A DNA stretch of 41,597 nt from a virus. The stretch covers positions 1 to 41,597 of IMG/VR virus record IMGVR_UViG_3300020438_000084. One strand, 5' to 3'. Both the position numbers and the translations under genes were made by a program. This document shows positions 24,420-30,450 of this stretch, one piece after another. The notes beneath the pieces were generated by a model. That model ran no database searches. It had not been told where the DNA came from and saw only the letters and a list, made by a program, of their open reading frames with translations. Numbering within the stretch: position 1 is the stretch's first letter; the number at the start of each line of letters is the position of its first letter.

Positions 24420-24635
24420 TTACTTACTTAAACGTTCCACATAATTAATAAACTCATTCAATACCGATTTAACACCCAAAATATCCTCATCCTCACCATA
24501 CATTTCCTTATCCAACAAATACAGCTTTTTAAAATGTTTTAACTTTTGAGTGTAATTAGATAATTTTTGAGTGTTATTTGTTTTTTGATTCTCGAGATTA
24601 TCTTTAATCTCCTTTTTTATTTTATTCATATCCAT
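24420..24635 (-). CDS. Small coiled-coil protein, 71 aa
   Basis: Charged helical protein (MDMNKIKKEIKDNLENQKTN, then KLSNYTQKLKHFKKLYLLDK), very likely a coiled coil. It sits between the repeat element at 24651 and the small membrane genes. No family recognised. Confidence 0.55.
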   Translation of the reverse strand: MDMNKIKKEIKDNLENQKTNNTQKLSNYTQKLKHFKKLYLLDKEMYGEDEDILGVKSVLNEFINYVERLSK

Positions 24636-24650
24636 TATAAAAATTTTTTA

Positions 24651-24690
24651 GTTGTTGCTTTATAATAACAACTTAATAGTTGTTGCTTTA
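24651..24690 (-). repeat. Three-segment inverted-repeat element, copy 1
   Basis: The minus strand reads CAACAACT - AGTTGTTA - GCAACAAC (24678-24685, 24666-24673, 24651-24658). The middle segment can pair with either outer one, so two hairpins exclude each other. It starts at the stop codon of the 196-aa gene. A near-identical copy lies at 25924-25966; here the T-run after the last segment is not preserved. Confidence 0.55.
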
Positions 24691-25278
24691 TAAATCCCAT
24701 GTTGTTGTTTTATTATTTATTTTCTCATCTATTTGCTCATCCAACATTACTTCAGTTTTTAAAAACGGATAACCACTTTTATTTTCAACAACACATTTAT
24801 CATAAGGTATATTATAAAACCTTAATAACGTTAAATCATTTGTTCTGCTCCATTCTTTTTTACCAAACATATAAATCGTTCGTGCTCTATCACCCTTAAG
24901 TGTAACCATTTTTTTAAACAAATAATAATGATTACCGTTTGAGCTCATATAAAATTCATCACCGTCTTTATCCGCATGAAAACATTGTGGTGTTAAATCA
25001 TCATTTTCTTCACTTGCATTAACTAACAAATCTTCACTTTCTCCATTCCATATTGGATCTGGATTATTATTATCTCCCCCATCGTTATCTTTCTCATTTA
25101 CCCATTCTTTAAATAAATTGCTAGTAACTAATTTATGATCACTTTTATCTAAAATAACCACATCATAATATTGCTTAATCAGCTGTTTTCTATACGAATC
25201 AGCGCTTGCTTTATCCTTACATAACTTGACGTTCAAACTACCTTCTACCTGTTTTTTACTCAATACTATATAACCCAT
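24688..25278 (-). CDS. Hypothetical protein, 196 aa
   Basis: Soluble, acidic in the middle (WVNEKDNDGGDNNNPDPIWN). The N-terminus (MGYIVLSKKQVEGSLNVKLC then SADSYRKQLIKQYYDVVILD) looks like a small alpha/beta domain; the second half (YYLFKKMVTLKGDRARTIYM then FGKKEWSRTNDLTLLRFYNI) has no recognised motif. Third gene of the cassette started by the promoter at 25873-25904. The stop codon runs into the repeat element at 24651. Confidence 0.58.
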   Translation of the reverse strand: MGYIVLSKKQVEGSLNVKLCKDKASADSYRKQLIKQYYDVVILDKSDHKLVTSNLFKEWVNEKDNDGGDNNNPDPIWNGESEDLLVNASEENDDLTPQCFHADKDGDEFYMSSNGNHYYLFKKMVTLKGDRARTIYMFGKKEWSRTNDLTLLRFYNIPYDKCVVENKSGYPFLKTEVMLDEQIDEKINNKTTTWDL

Positions 25279-25280
25279 TT

Positions 25281-25505
25281 TTATTTTGATTTTCGAATTT
25301 GAAATGTATTTACCTCAGTGTACTTATAAATTCCTCTATGTGTTTTGCTTTCAATTCCAAAGCTACCTCCTATCATATGATGAATAATCCCTTCGGTTAC
25401 CATTTCTGTAATTCTATTTATGTAGGAAACTTTATCACCACTCTGAATCATATTGCCATCGCAATCCTTAGTTGTCTCTAATTCCCTTATATCTGCTTTA
25501 CTCAT
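25281..25505 (-). CDS. Small protein with an SH3/KOW-like pattern, 74 aa
   Basis: MSKADIRELETTKDCDGNMI, then QSGDKVSYINRITEMVTEGI and GSFGIESKTHRGIYKYTEVN. The pattern of a G-D-x-V strand, a turn and repeated short strands is that of small SH3-like beta barrels. No assigned function. Start context AAGGGTTATG. Confidence 0.55.
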   Translation of the reverse strand: MSKADIRELETTKDCDGNMIQSGDKVSYINRITEMVTEGIIHHMIGGSFGIESKTHRGIYKYTEVNTFQIRKSK

Positions 25506-25510
25506 AACCC

Positions 25511-25849
25511 TTATTCCCCATATTTAGCAAATGAAACACTAGCTCTATGAAATCTATCTTCACCTTCCTCCATTTCACATGGTTCAAAATTAATAACTTC
25601 AAAACCATGTAAATTTAATATTTCGGTAATTGATTCTTGCTCCTCACTATCAAAACACTGATCATCACCTCTTTTGAAATAAAATCCATCTACACCATTG
25701 TATCTACCTGAACCTATTTTAGCGTAATCCTCTTCAATAATACCTCTTTTACCATAAACCTCACCAAAATTCCAATCCATCTCAAGATTAATACCTTCTT
25801 GAATAATTTCTCTACTTACTTGCTTTACTAATTCATTTCTATTTTTCAT
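25511..25849 (-). CDS. Hypothetical acidic protein, 112 aa
   Basis: Starts MKNRNELVKQVSREIIQEGI; the frame has a second ATG two codons upstream, but the GGTTATG context used across the region fits this one. Acidic and aromatic in the centre (GRYNGVDGFYFKRGDDQCFD). No recognised family. First gene of the cassette under the class-1 promoter at 25873-25904. Confidence 0.58.
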   Translation of the reverse strand: MKNRNELVKQVSREIIQEGINLEMDWNFGEVYGKRGIIEEDYAKIGSGRYNGVDGFYFKRGDDQCFDSEEQESITEILNLHGFEVINFEPCEMEEGEDRFHRASVSFAKYGE

Positions 25850-25872
25850 AACCATTATTTTTATTTACGCCG

Positions 25873-25904
25873 TAAATATACGAACCCTTCCTCGGGTATC
25901 CAAA
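25873..25904 (-). promoter_or_regulatory. Class-1 promoter with operator-like palindrome
   Basis: TTTG, spacer GATACCCGAGGAAGGGTTCG (20 bp, with ACCC/GGGT inverted repeat), TATATTTA. The -7 end is part of the palindrome ATTTACGGCGTAAAT (25864-25878). Upstream box TTTAAAGGCTTCC at 25914-25926. Confidence 0.82.
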
Positions 25905-25923
25905 CATTTACGCGGAAGCCTTT

Positions 25924-25966
25924 AAAAAAAGTTGTTACTTTTTAATAACAACTTAATAGTTGTTAC
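25924..25966 (-). terminator. Intrinsic terminator within three-segment element, copy 2
   Basis: Minus strand: GTAACAACT - AGTTGTTA - TAACAAC followed by seven T (25924-25930). The last two segments give a 7-bp stem plus T-run, a standard intrinsic terminator; the first two give a competing hairpin, as in attenuators. Same element as 24651-24690. Confidence 0.65.
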
Positions 25967-26025
25967 TTTTTGGAAGATAAAAATGCTAGTATTGCTAGAA
26001 TGATAAAAACTATGTATCCTTTCAT
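25963..26025 (-). CDS. Possible 20-aa membrane peptide
   Basis: Frame MKGYIVFIILAILAFLSSKK, a single hydrophobic helix with charged ends. Its stop codon falls in the first segment of the terminator element, the same relation seen at the 3' end of the 196-aa gene at copy 1. The frame is open 26 codons upstream without ATG. Short, so uncertain. Confidence 0.35.
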   Translation of the reverse strand: MKGYIVFIILAILAFLSSKK

Positions 26026-26037
26026 TTGTTGGTTTTT

Positions 26038-26115
26038 TACTTGTTTAATTAAAGCGTATAACTCCCCTTCGCGGAAGTCTTTAAAGTAGATTAAGCTAAG
26101 GAACCATTGTCTCTC
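26038..26115. repeat. Degenerate duplicate of the 26281-26385 segment
   Basis: ACTTGTTTAATTAAAGCGTATAACTCC here (26039-26064) corresponds to the segment starting 26281 with one base changed; both are followed by ATTAAGCT..AG (26090 and 26365), with different lengths between. It also holds an orphan promoter upstream box (GGAAGTCTTTAAAG, 26073-26086) without a promoter. A cassette-exchange scar is likely. Confidence 0.5.
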
Positions 26116-26259
26116 GTTTATACCTTATTTTCAAATTCAATCGGCAGGCTAATCTAAACCTGGGCGTCATCACGTTAAGTGGCTCATATGTCCATCACCC
26201 GTCTATCCACTATAGTTAACTACACTATTTCTCATCATGTGTGGCACACTAGTCAATAG
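26116..26259. other. Gene-free stretch with short hairpins
   Basis: Higher GC than the flanks. Inverted repeats include CAGG/CCTG (26146-26161), AGTGG/CCACT (26178-26182 with 26207-26211) and TGTG/CACA near 26239-26249. May be a structured RNA or the remains of one. No good reading frame. Confidence 0.35.
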
Positions 26260-26352
26260 TCATTTTGACTCGTATTTTTTAACTTGTTTTATTAAAGCGT
26301 ATAACTCCACATTGAAGTTATCCCAATATTGTTTGTATTTGTCTATGTTCAT
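26260..26352 (-). CDS. Possible 30-aa peptide
   Basis: Frame MNIDKYKQYWDNFNVELYAL, then IKQVKKYESK. The segment ELYALIKQVK is repeated in the degenerate duplicate at 26038, in frame with the 20-aa membrane peptide. This suggests a once longer gene split by rearrangement. Low certainty. Confidence 0.35.
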   Translation of the reverse strand: MNIDKYKQYWDNFNVELYALIKQVKKYESK

Positions 26353-26404
26353 TTTGTATATACGGATTAAGCTGAGTGGTATTGATAAAAAGAAAGCTAG
26401 AAGT

Positions 26405-26530
26405 TTATCTTCTTTTGTTTCTATTTCTGTTTCTCTCTGCTTGTTTTTGTTTTTTCTCCCTTATGTGAGGTAAAGAATTGTACCATTCATTTACTGTTTT
26501 AACTGTTTGTCTAATTGAATTTCTACTCAT
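26405..26530 (-). CDS. Small very basic protein, 41 aa
   Basis: Frame MSRNSIRQTVKTVNEWYNSL, then PHIREKKQKQAERNRNRNKR and R. The Arg/Asn/Lys-rich tail suggests nucleic-acid binding. It lies 4 bp after the 37-aa gene in the same cassette. Confidence 0.45.
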   Translation of the reverse strand: MSRNSIRQTVKTVNEWYNSLPHIREKKQKQAERNRNRNKRR

Positions 26531-26534
26531 TATT

Positions 26535-26648
26535 TTATTTTTTTAGGTTTGTTTTATTTTCGAATTCTTTTTGTGTTATTTTACCTTCTAGTAAGAGTAA
26601 AACATATTTTGTAATATCTATATTTGTTTTTTTATTAATTGCTTGCAT
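26535..26648 (-). CDS. Small protein, 37 aa
   Basis: Frame MQAINKKTNIDITKYVLLLL, then EGKITQKEFENKTNLKK. It starts 2 bp after the stop of the 249-aa coiled-coil gene. The pattern L-L-E-G-K-I-T-x-x-E-F is seen in short helical regulators, but no family is claimed. Confidence 0.45.
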   Translation of the reverse strand: MQAINKKTNIDITKYVLLLLEGKITQKEFENKTNLKK

Positions 26649-26650
26649 AA

Positions 26651-27400
26651 TTAAACGTGTCTTTCTAAATCATTAATTAAATGACTTACATTATCTAATC
26701 TTACTTTATCATGAATTGATTTTCTATCTTCAACAACCCATTTTCCATCAACCCAACTTCCACCAACAGATGTTAACTCAAGTGTAAGTGATTTTTTATT
26801 ATCATTAGTCCAACTTAAAAATTTAACATTTTTAACTTCAGTAACTCTATAATCATGTCTAACATAAACTGTTTGACGTTCAATATTAACACCTTTAAAT
26901 AATTTATTTAAATTTTCTAGTTTTTTAATTTCTCTATCTTCTTTTTCAAGTTGAGAAATTTCTTTTTCTAATTCCCAAGATTGTTTATTTAATTTCTTTA
27001 TTGAATTTTTATTTTTCATTGATAACGATCTAGTATATTCAATTATTTCTTTATAATCATTTTTAACTATTTTACTAACCATTCCTAACATGTTTAATCT
27101 ATCTAATTCAATAAGATTATCTGATTTAGTTTGTGATGAATAATAACCAATAAGAATATGAGTTGGTTTTGGATCTCTATAAGTATCACCTCTTAATGAT
27201 AATGTACAAATTTCATTCCCTTCTTTATCGTATAAACGAAAATAATCATCATGATCAAATGAAATTTTATTCGCAAATGGGAAATAATGTTTTTTAATGA
27301 AACTTGAAACTTCTGTTCTTGTTTCTTGTCTTAATTTATAAATTTTATCTTCTAATTTTGAATTTTCTAATTCTAACTTTTCAATTTTTTGATTTTTCAT
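26651..27400 (-). CDS. Coiled-coil protein, 249 aa
   Basis: Starts MKNQKIEKLELENSKLEDKI, a coiled coil, with a second one near residues 145-185 (SWELEKEISQLEKEDREIKK). The part between them and the C-terminal part (RHDYRVTEVKNVKFLSWTND, LTLELTSVGGSWVDGKWVVE) are globular. The frame is open 21 codons upstream, but that stretch (MLGYLREGSYIYDV) is the class-1 promoter and leader in translation, so the ATG after AAAGGTT is used. No family recognised. Confidence 0.62.
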   Translation of the reverse strand: MKNQKIEKLELENSKLEDKIYKLRQETRTEVSSFIKKHYFPFANKISFDHDDYFRLYDKEGNEICTLSLRGDTYRDPKPTHILIGYYSSQTKSDNLIELDRLNMLGMVSKIVKNDYKEIIEYTRSLSMKNKNSIKKLNKQSWELEKEISQLEKEDREIKKLENLNKLFKGVNIERQTVYVRHDYRVTEVKNVKFLSWTNDNKKSLTLELTSVGGSWVDGKWVVEDRKSIHDKVRLDNVSHLINDLERHV

Positions 27401-27428
27401 AACCTTTATTATTTTTTTATTTACGTCG

Positions 27429-27460
27429 TAAATATACGAACCCTCTCTCAGGTATCCAAG
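27429..27460 (-). promoter_or_regulatory. Class-1 promoter with operator-like palindrome
   Basis: CTTG, spacer GATACCTGAGAGAGGGTTCG (20 bp), TATATTTA; palindrome ATTTACGACGTAAAT at 27420-27434; upstream box AAAGGCTTCC at 27470-27479. Drives the 249-aa gene and the small genes after it. Confidence 0.82.
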
Positions 27461-27484
27461 CATTTTTATGGAAGCCTTTAAAAA

Positions 27485-27664
27485 CTAGTAACTGTCTATC
27501 TCCCAAGCTAAACCTGAAGCTCCTGTACTATCACTGTATGAATTGATTTTTAATATATTACCATCTGTGAATTTAATTATATATATTTCTTCATCAATTT
27601 CAATATCTTGATCAATACTTTCAATTGTTTTTCCTTCAAATATTTTTATTGTTGGTTCTGCCAT
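27485..27664 (-). CDS. Small acidic protein, 59 aa
   Basis: Frame MAEPTIKIFEGKTIESIDQD ... GASGLAWEIDSY with a beta-rich pattern (EEIYIIKFTDGNILKINSYS). It follows the 66-aa gene by 10 bp in the same cassette, with AAAAGTTATG before the start. No family recognised. Confidence 0.6.
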   Translation of the reverse strand: MAEPTIKIFEGKTIESIDQDIEIDEEIYIIKFTDGNILKINSYSDSTGASGLAWEIDSY

Positions 27665-27674
27665 AACTTTTATT

Positions 27675-27875
27675 TTATCTATTAAGGTGTTGTTGTTTTT
27701 CTATATTAACTTGTTTTTCAACTTCTCTTACACCATTAAAAAACTCATCATTGTGGCAAAAATAAGAATGGTATTCTTCTATTAAATCAACTAGCTTTTC
27801 TTGAAACTCATTAATTTTTTCCATTTTAATATACTCTAATCTTTTTTGAATTATTTCTTTTTCTTGTGTTCCCAT
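27675..27875 (-). CDS. Small coiled-coil protein, 66 aa
   Basis: MGTQEKEIIQKRLEYIKMEK, then INEFQEKLVDLIEEYHSYFC: charged, helical, probably coiled coil. First gene of a two-gene cassette under the promoter at 27916-27947; start context AAAGGTTATG. Confidence 0.57.
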   Translation of the reverse strand: MGTQEKEIIQKRLEYIKMEKINEFQEKLVDLIEEYHSYFCHNDEFFNGVREVEKQVNIEKQQHLNR

Positions 27876-27915
27876 AACCTTTATTTTTTAATTATACCTT
27901 AACTTTCTAACACCG

Positions 27916-27947
27916 TAAATATACGAATCCTCTCTGCGGTAGCCAAG
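27916..27947 (-). promoter_or_regulatory. Class-1 promoter
   Basis: CTTG, spacer GCTACCGCAGAGAGGATTCG (20 bp), TATATTTA. The start-side half of the palindrome is missing; the upstream box AAAGGCTTCC is present (27957-27966) and overlaps the stop of the preceding protease gene. Confidence 0.8.
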
Positions 27948-27964
27948 CATTCGCGTGGAAGCCT

Positions 27965-28474
27965 TTATTTTACTTTAAAGGCACTTTCCACAACTCTTCT
28001 ATAACCTTGAAATTGGTAATTTTGATTATCAATTATAATACCATCTTTTAAAGCAAATGCATGCTTGTTTACTAGTATTATGTAAGTTCCTTTATTGAAC
28101 TTTTGAGCAAACGCTTTAACTGTATAAGCAACTTTTTTATGCTTGTACTTTCTATTAACTAAATTACCACCTAATTTTGGCTGATCACCAATGTGTTCAA
28201 TATTAAATGATTGACCATCTTGATTAAATAAATCTAATTGACCTGATGGCTGAAAATTAATTGAATCTTTAGATAATTTCTTTAATATTGAATTAAAGGC
28301 TTTTGTACCTTTACCTTTTTTTCTATTAAATTTTTTCTCAACAAACACATGAGCCATATTGTAATTAACCTCAAACGCATTTGCTAATGCTCTAACTACA
28401 CAATCATTTGTTTCACTTTTTGCAATTTCACTTTTTGCACTTACTTCATAACCATTTTTAAAATTTTGTAACAT
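27965..28474 (-). CDS. Papain/C39-like cysteine protease, small phage type
   Basis: A 169-aa protein with the layout of small papain-like/C39-like phage proteins: Cys25 in ETNDCVVRALANAF, a following helix (NYNMAHVFVEKKF), a basic G-K-G-T loop, and His138 in GTYIILVNKHAFALKDGIII with Asp149/Asn150 (IDNQN) as third residue. Cys-His-Asp/Asn is the expected triad. No signal peptide, so cytoplasmic. The substrate is unknown; it might process phage or host proteins. Own promoter at 28521-28552. Confidence 0.66.
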   Translation of the reverse strand: MLQNFKNGYEVSAKSEIAKSETNDCVVRALANAFEVNYNMAHVFVEKKFNRKKGKGTKAFNSILKKLSKDSINFQPSGQLDLFNQDGQSFNIEHIGDQPKLGGNLVNRKYKHKKVAYTVKAFAQKFNKGTYIILVNKHAFALKDGIIIDNQNYQFQGYRRVVESAFKVK

Positions 28475-28520
28475 AACCTTTATTTTTTAAATTTAACTTG
28501 CTCGAACCATTCGAACACCG

Positions 28521-28552
28521 TAAATATACGAACAGGATCTCAGGTAGCCAAA
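28521..28552 (-). promoter_or_regulatory. Class-1 promoter
   Basis: TTTG, spacer GCTACCTGAGATCCTGTTCG (20 bp), TATATTTA, ahead of the protease gene. No palindrome. Confidence 0.8.
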
Positions 28553-28570
28553 TATTTCCACATAAGTCTT

Positions 28571-28596
28571 AAAAAAAAGAGTCAATTTCTTGACTC
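28571..28596 (-). terminator. Intrinsic terminator
   Basis: Minus strand: perfect 7-bp stem GAGTCAA / TTGACTC with a GAAA loop (28579-28596), followed by eight T (28571-28578). It lies just upstream of the protease promoter and closes the transcript that includes the RNA candidate at 28597-28814. Confidence 0.85.
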
Positions 28597-28814
28597 CCGT
28601 CTCGCGACTTACTTTCTGCTCTGCTACTCTAGCCTATCGATCTGCTGGTTTCACATAATGAACATTCGGTCTTGTCAACCACTTGTATCCTCTTACCTAT
28701 CAAACCTTTGTGTTAAGCATTGGGTTTCTGAATCTATCCCAATGGTGGTATAAACTTTAACACTGAATACCCGGCTACGGTTAATCGTGGTGCCACCTTA
28801 ATGATAGGTTGGTT
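28571..28814 (-). ncRNA. Candidate structured RNA ending in an intrinsic terminator
   Basis: About 240 bases without a good frame. Nested stems: ACCTATCA with TGATAGGT (28802-28809 with 28695-28702), inside it GTGTTAA with TTAACAC (28757-28763 with 28710-28716), and directly inside that CATTGGG with CCCAATG (28738-28744 with 28718-28724). A second arm GGC..GCC/ACG..CGT (28773-28795) fits into the outer stem. Downstream are GTC-GCGA-GAC, a GNRA tetraloop hairpin, and the terminator. Nesting, three long perfect stems and a terminator argue for an RNA. No class-1 promoter is seen upstream, so it may be processed from the 79-aa gene transcript. I do not recognise a known RNA family. Confidence 0.6.
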
Positions 28815-28829
28815 TTTTATTTTCTTTAC

Positions 28830-29069
28830 TTAAAATGGCAATTCATCTTTTTCAGTCCAAACTGTATCTCCATTTATTTTTGGCTCACTAAGATCTTCTA
28901 ATGGTCTAGTTTCTAAACTAGCAAATGGGCTTTCATCTATTTCAAGTATTCTAGTTTGTTCACCATTTACCTTTTTTCTAATATCATGAGCTATTTTTCT
29001 AGCTTCTTCATCTCCTTGAGCATAAACATATGTGTCTATTACTACTGTGTATCTATTTAATTTTTCCAT
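28830..29069 (-). CDS. Small acidic protein, 79 aa
   Basis: MEKLNRYTVVIDTYVYAQGD, then EEARKIAHDIRKKVNGEQTR: the start shows a beta-strand/helix pattern like a ferredoxin-like fold; the C-terminus (ETRPLEDLSEPKINGDTVWT) is disordered and acidic. Second gene of a cassette under the promoter at 29222-29253, followed by the RNA candidate. Function unknown. Confidence 0.58.
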   Translation of the reverse strand: MEKLNRYTVVIDTYVYAQGDEEARKIAHDIRKKVNGEQTRILEIDESPFASLETRPLEDLSEPKINGDTVWTEKDELPF

Positions 29070-29070
29070 C

Positions 29071-29196
29071 TTAAACTGCTAAATATATGATTAAACTTTT
29101 TACTATCTCACATGCTATAAACAGTGCTGCTACAAAAGCAAGACCTTTTAACATTTCAATAAGTGTTTCTTTGTTTTCTTTAATTGTTTTTAACAT
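29071..29196 (-). CDS. Small membrane protein, 41 aa
   Basis: Frame MLKTIKENKETLIEMLKGLA, then FVAALFIACEIVKSLIIYLA and V: amphipathic start and one hydrophobic helix. It begins with the TAAGGTTATG context behind the class-1 promoter at 29222-29253 and ends two bases before the 79-aa gene. Confidence 0.55.
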   Translation of the reverse strand: MLKTIKENKETLIEMLKGLAFVAALFIACEIVKSLIIYLAV

Positions 29197-29221
29197 AACC
29201 TTAATTTTTTATTTATTTACC

Positions 29222-29253
29222 TAAATATACGAACCCTATCTCAGGTAGCCAAA
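29222..29253 (-). promoter_or_regulatory. Class-1 promoter
   Basis: TTTG, spacer GCTACCTGAGATAGGGTTCG (20 bp), TATATTTA. Lies against the 3' end of the SpoT-like gene, whose stop codon (29241) falls inside the spacer. Confidence 0.82.
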
Positions 29254-29741
29254 TAGTTTAGTAAATGTTTTTTTTCTTCTAGAAATACTTTTGAAAAATT
29301 AGGATCATGTTTTAATATTGATTCTGAATTATGCTCTATGTCTACTAGTTTTATTTTTTTAGCTTCATCACTAACATAAGCTAACCTTAATGCTTCAAGT
29401 GATTTTCTTTCCTTTCTATTATAATCAGGGAAATTCTCTTTAGTATAAACATCAGTTAACTCAACAACTAATGATAATATTTTTTCAGCCATTTCTACAC
29501 TAAAAACATTATGGAGAAACACTCTTAATTCTGAATGAGTAACTTTAGTATCTTCTAGAACATCATGTAATAAAGCAGCTGCTATCATTGCGTTATTGTT
29601 GAATCTATCTTCAACTCTAAGTGCAACCTCAATTGGGTGGGTAATATAAGCTTTATCACTATATTTTCTCTTTTGATCTCCATGAGCATCAACTGCAAAT
29701 GATTCTACTTTTCTTATTGCCTTATTTTTAAATAATCTCAT
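29241..29741 (-). CDS. SpoT/Mesh1-like HD hydrolase
   Basis: A 166-aa HD_4-type domain of the RelA/SpoT hydrolase family. Visible residues: H20 (VDAHGDQKRKY), H35 (YITHPIEVA), H59-D60 (AALLHDVLEDT, with E63-D64), D134 and N138 (KIKLVDIEHNSESI), in the order of the Mn-dependent (p)ppGpp hydrolase site. No synthetase, TGS or ACT domain, so it has the size and layout of small alarmone hydrolases (Mesh1/SAH). It could remove host (p)ppGpp during infection, or act on another nucleotide. The N-terminus is basic (MRLFKNKAIRKVESFAVDAH). Own class-1 promoter. Confidence 0.78.
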   Translation of the reverse strand: MRLFKNKAIRKVESFAVDAHGDQKRKYSDKAYITHPIEVALRVEDRFNNNAMIAAALLHDVLEDTKVTHSELRVFLHNVFSVEMAEKILSLVVELTDVYTKENFPDYNRKERKSLEALRLAYVSDEAKKIKLVDIEHNSESILKHDPNFSKVFLEEKKHLLNYLAT

Positions 29742-29764
29742 AACCTTAATTTTTTTTATTTGCC

Positions 29765-29796
29765 TAAATATACGAACCCTATCTCAGGTATCCAAA
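29765..29796 (-). promoter_or_regulatory. Class-1 promoter for the SpoT-like gene
   Basis: TTTG, spacer GATACCTGAGATAGGGTTCG (20 bp), TATATTTA. Spacer identical to the copy at 33337-33368. Confidence 0.82.
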
Positions 29797-29807
29797 TATT
29801 TTGGCAA

Positions 29808-30014
29808 TTATTTTGGAAGAAAATCTTGTTTACACCAAACTATTTTTGATGCCCTATCTGATCTTCCAATTGCATCTTGCAATCTAAATCTTTTTTTATC
29901 GTTTTTTGGATCTTGTTTAAATTCTTTTCTAGCTTTATCAACTACTAGTTTTGCTAGCACTTCAGCTGCTTTAGAAGTTTCATAATCCGCATATGCTCTT
30001 TGATGATAATTCAT
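29808..30014 (-). CDS. Small basic protein, 68 aa
   Basis: MNYHQRAYADYETSKAAEVL, then AKLVVDKARKEFKQDPKNDK and RFRLQDAIGRSDRASKIVWC. Helical, basic, no known family. Second gene behind the promoter at 30332-30363; its stop lies 12 bases from the -33 box of the SpoT-like gene promoter. Confidence 0.57.
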   Translation of the reverse strand: MNYHQRAYADYETSKAAEVLAKLVVDKARKEFKQDPKNDKKRFRLQDAIGRSDRASKIVWCKQDFLPK

Positions 30015-30024
30015 AATTTTATTT

Positions 30025-30303
30025 TTAAATTAATTCAAAACCTTTTTTAGTGATACTATCTATATTATTTACATTATAATCATCTCTAACTATATAATGT
30101 AAGTAGATAGGATATTTAAAATTACTTAGTAAATCCTTTAACATCTGTTTACCATCATTAGTGTAATCACATTGATTAACATATTCTACAAAAATTTCAC
30201 CTTTATGATCATAAACATCATATGACTTAAACCTATGAATAGGATTTTTTTCATCAAATGCTTTAATTGTATTTATTACTAATTTTATTTCGTCTTTCAT
30301 CAT
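30025..30303 (-). CDS. Hypothetical protein, 92 aa
   Basis: Starts MMKDEIKLVINTIKAFDEKN; two adjacent ATGs follow AAAGGTT. The 23 codons open upstream are promoter and leader DNA and were removed. The chain (YDVYDHKGEIFVEYVNQCDY, then YPIYLHYIVRDDYNVNNIDS) alternates strands and helices. No family recognised. Confidence 0.57.
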   Translation of the reverse strand: MMKDEIKLVINTIKAFDEKNPIHRFKSYDVYDHKGEIFVEYVNQCDYTNDGKQMLKDLLSNFKYPIYLHYIVRDDYNVNNIDSITKKGFELI

Positions 30304-30331
30304 AACCTTTATTATTTTTTTATTTACGTCG

Positions 30332-30363
30332 TAAATATACGAACTCTCTCTGTGGTATCCAAA
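30332..30363 (-). promoter_or_regulatory. Class-1 promoter with operator-like palindrome
   Basis: TTTG, spacer GATACCACAGAGAGAGTTCG (20 bp), TATATTTA, palindrome ATTTACGACGTAAAT at 30323-30337. Confidence 0.82.
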
Positions 30364-30382
30364 TATTTCCATGGGAAAAGAT

Positions 30383-30430
30383 AAGAGGAGGCGCTTCAGA
30401 GTGTTAGAAAGTGCGCCTTGAAATCCTCTT
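30383..30430 (-). terminator. Long hairpin after the RecA-like gene
   Basis: AAGAGG/CCTCTT (30383-30388 with 30425-30430) and AGGCGC/GCGCCT (30389-30394 with 30413-30418), 12 paired bases with one internal loop on one side. On the minus strand it is followed by ATCTTTTCC, a weak T-run. It stands between the RecA-like gene and the next promoter, so termination is the simple reading. Confidence 0.6.
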
Positions 30431-30450
30431 TCGGTTATGTACCTTAATTA

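Noticed and set aside
26237-26473. Plus-strand 78-codon frame
   Set aside because: It is antisense to three small minus-strand frames, has no promoter and reads like translated repeats of Ser, Leu, Phe and Tyr.
27401-27463. Shared N-terminus MLGYxxxGSYIYxVNKKIIKV on four or five proteins (frames at 26651, 30025, 31820, 34486)
   Set aside because: It is the class-1 promoter and leader read in translation: the sequence encodes TTGGATACC...TTCGTATATTTA...AAAGGTT. The true starts follow directly after it, so this is not a conserved peptide or signal sequence.
28600-28814. tRNA, tmRNA or group I intron in the structured interval
   Set aside because: No T-loop/acceptor arrangement, no CCA-type end and no group I core sequences could be found; the stems do not fit these folds.
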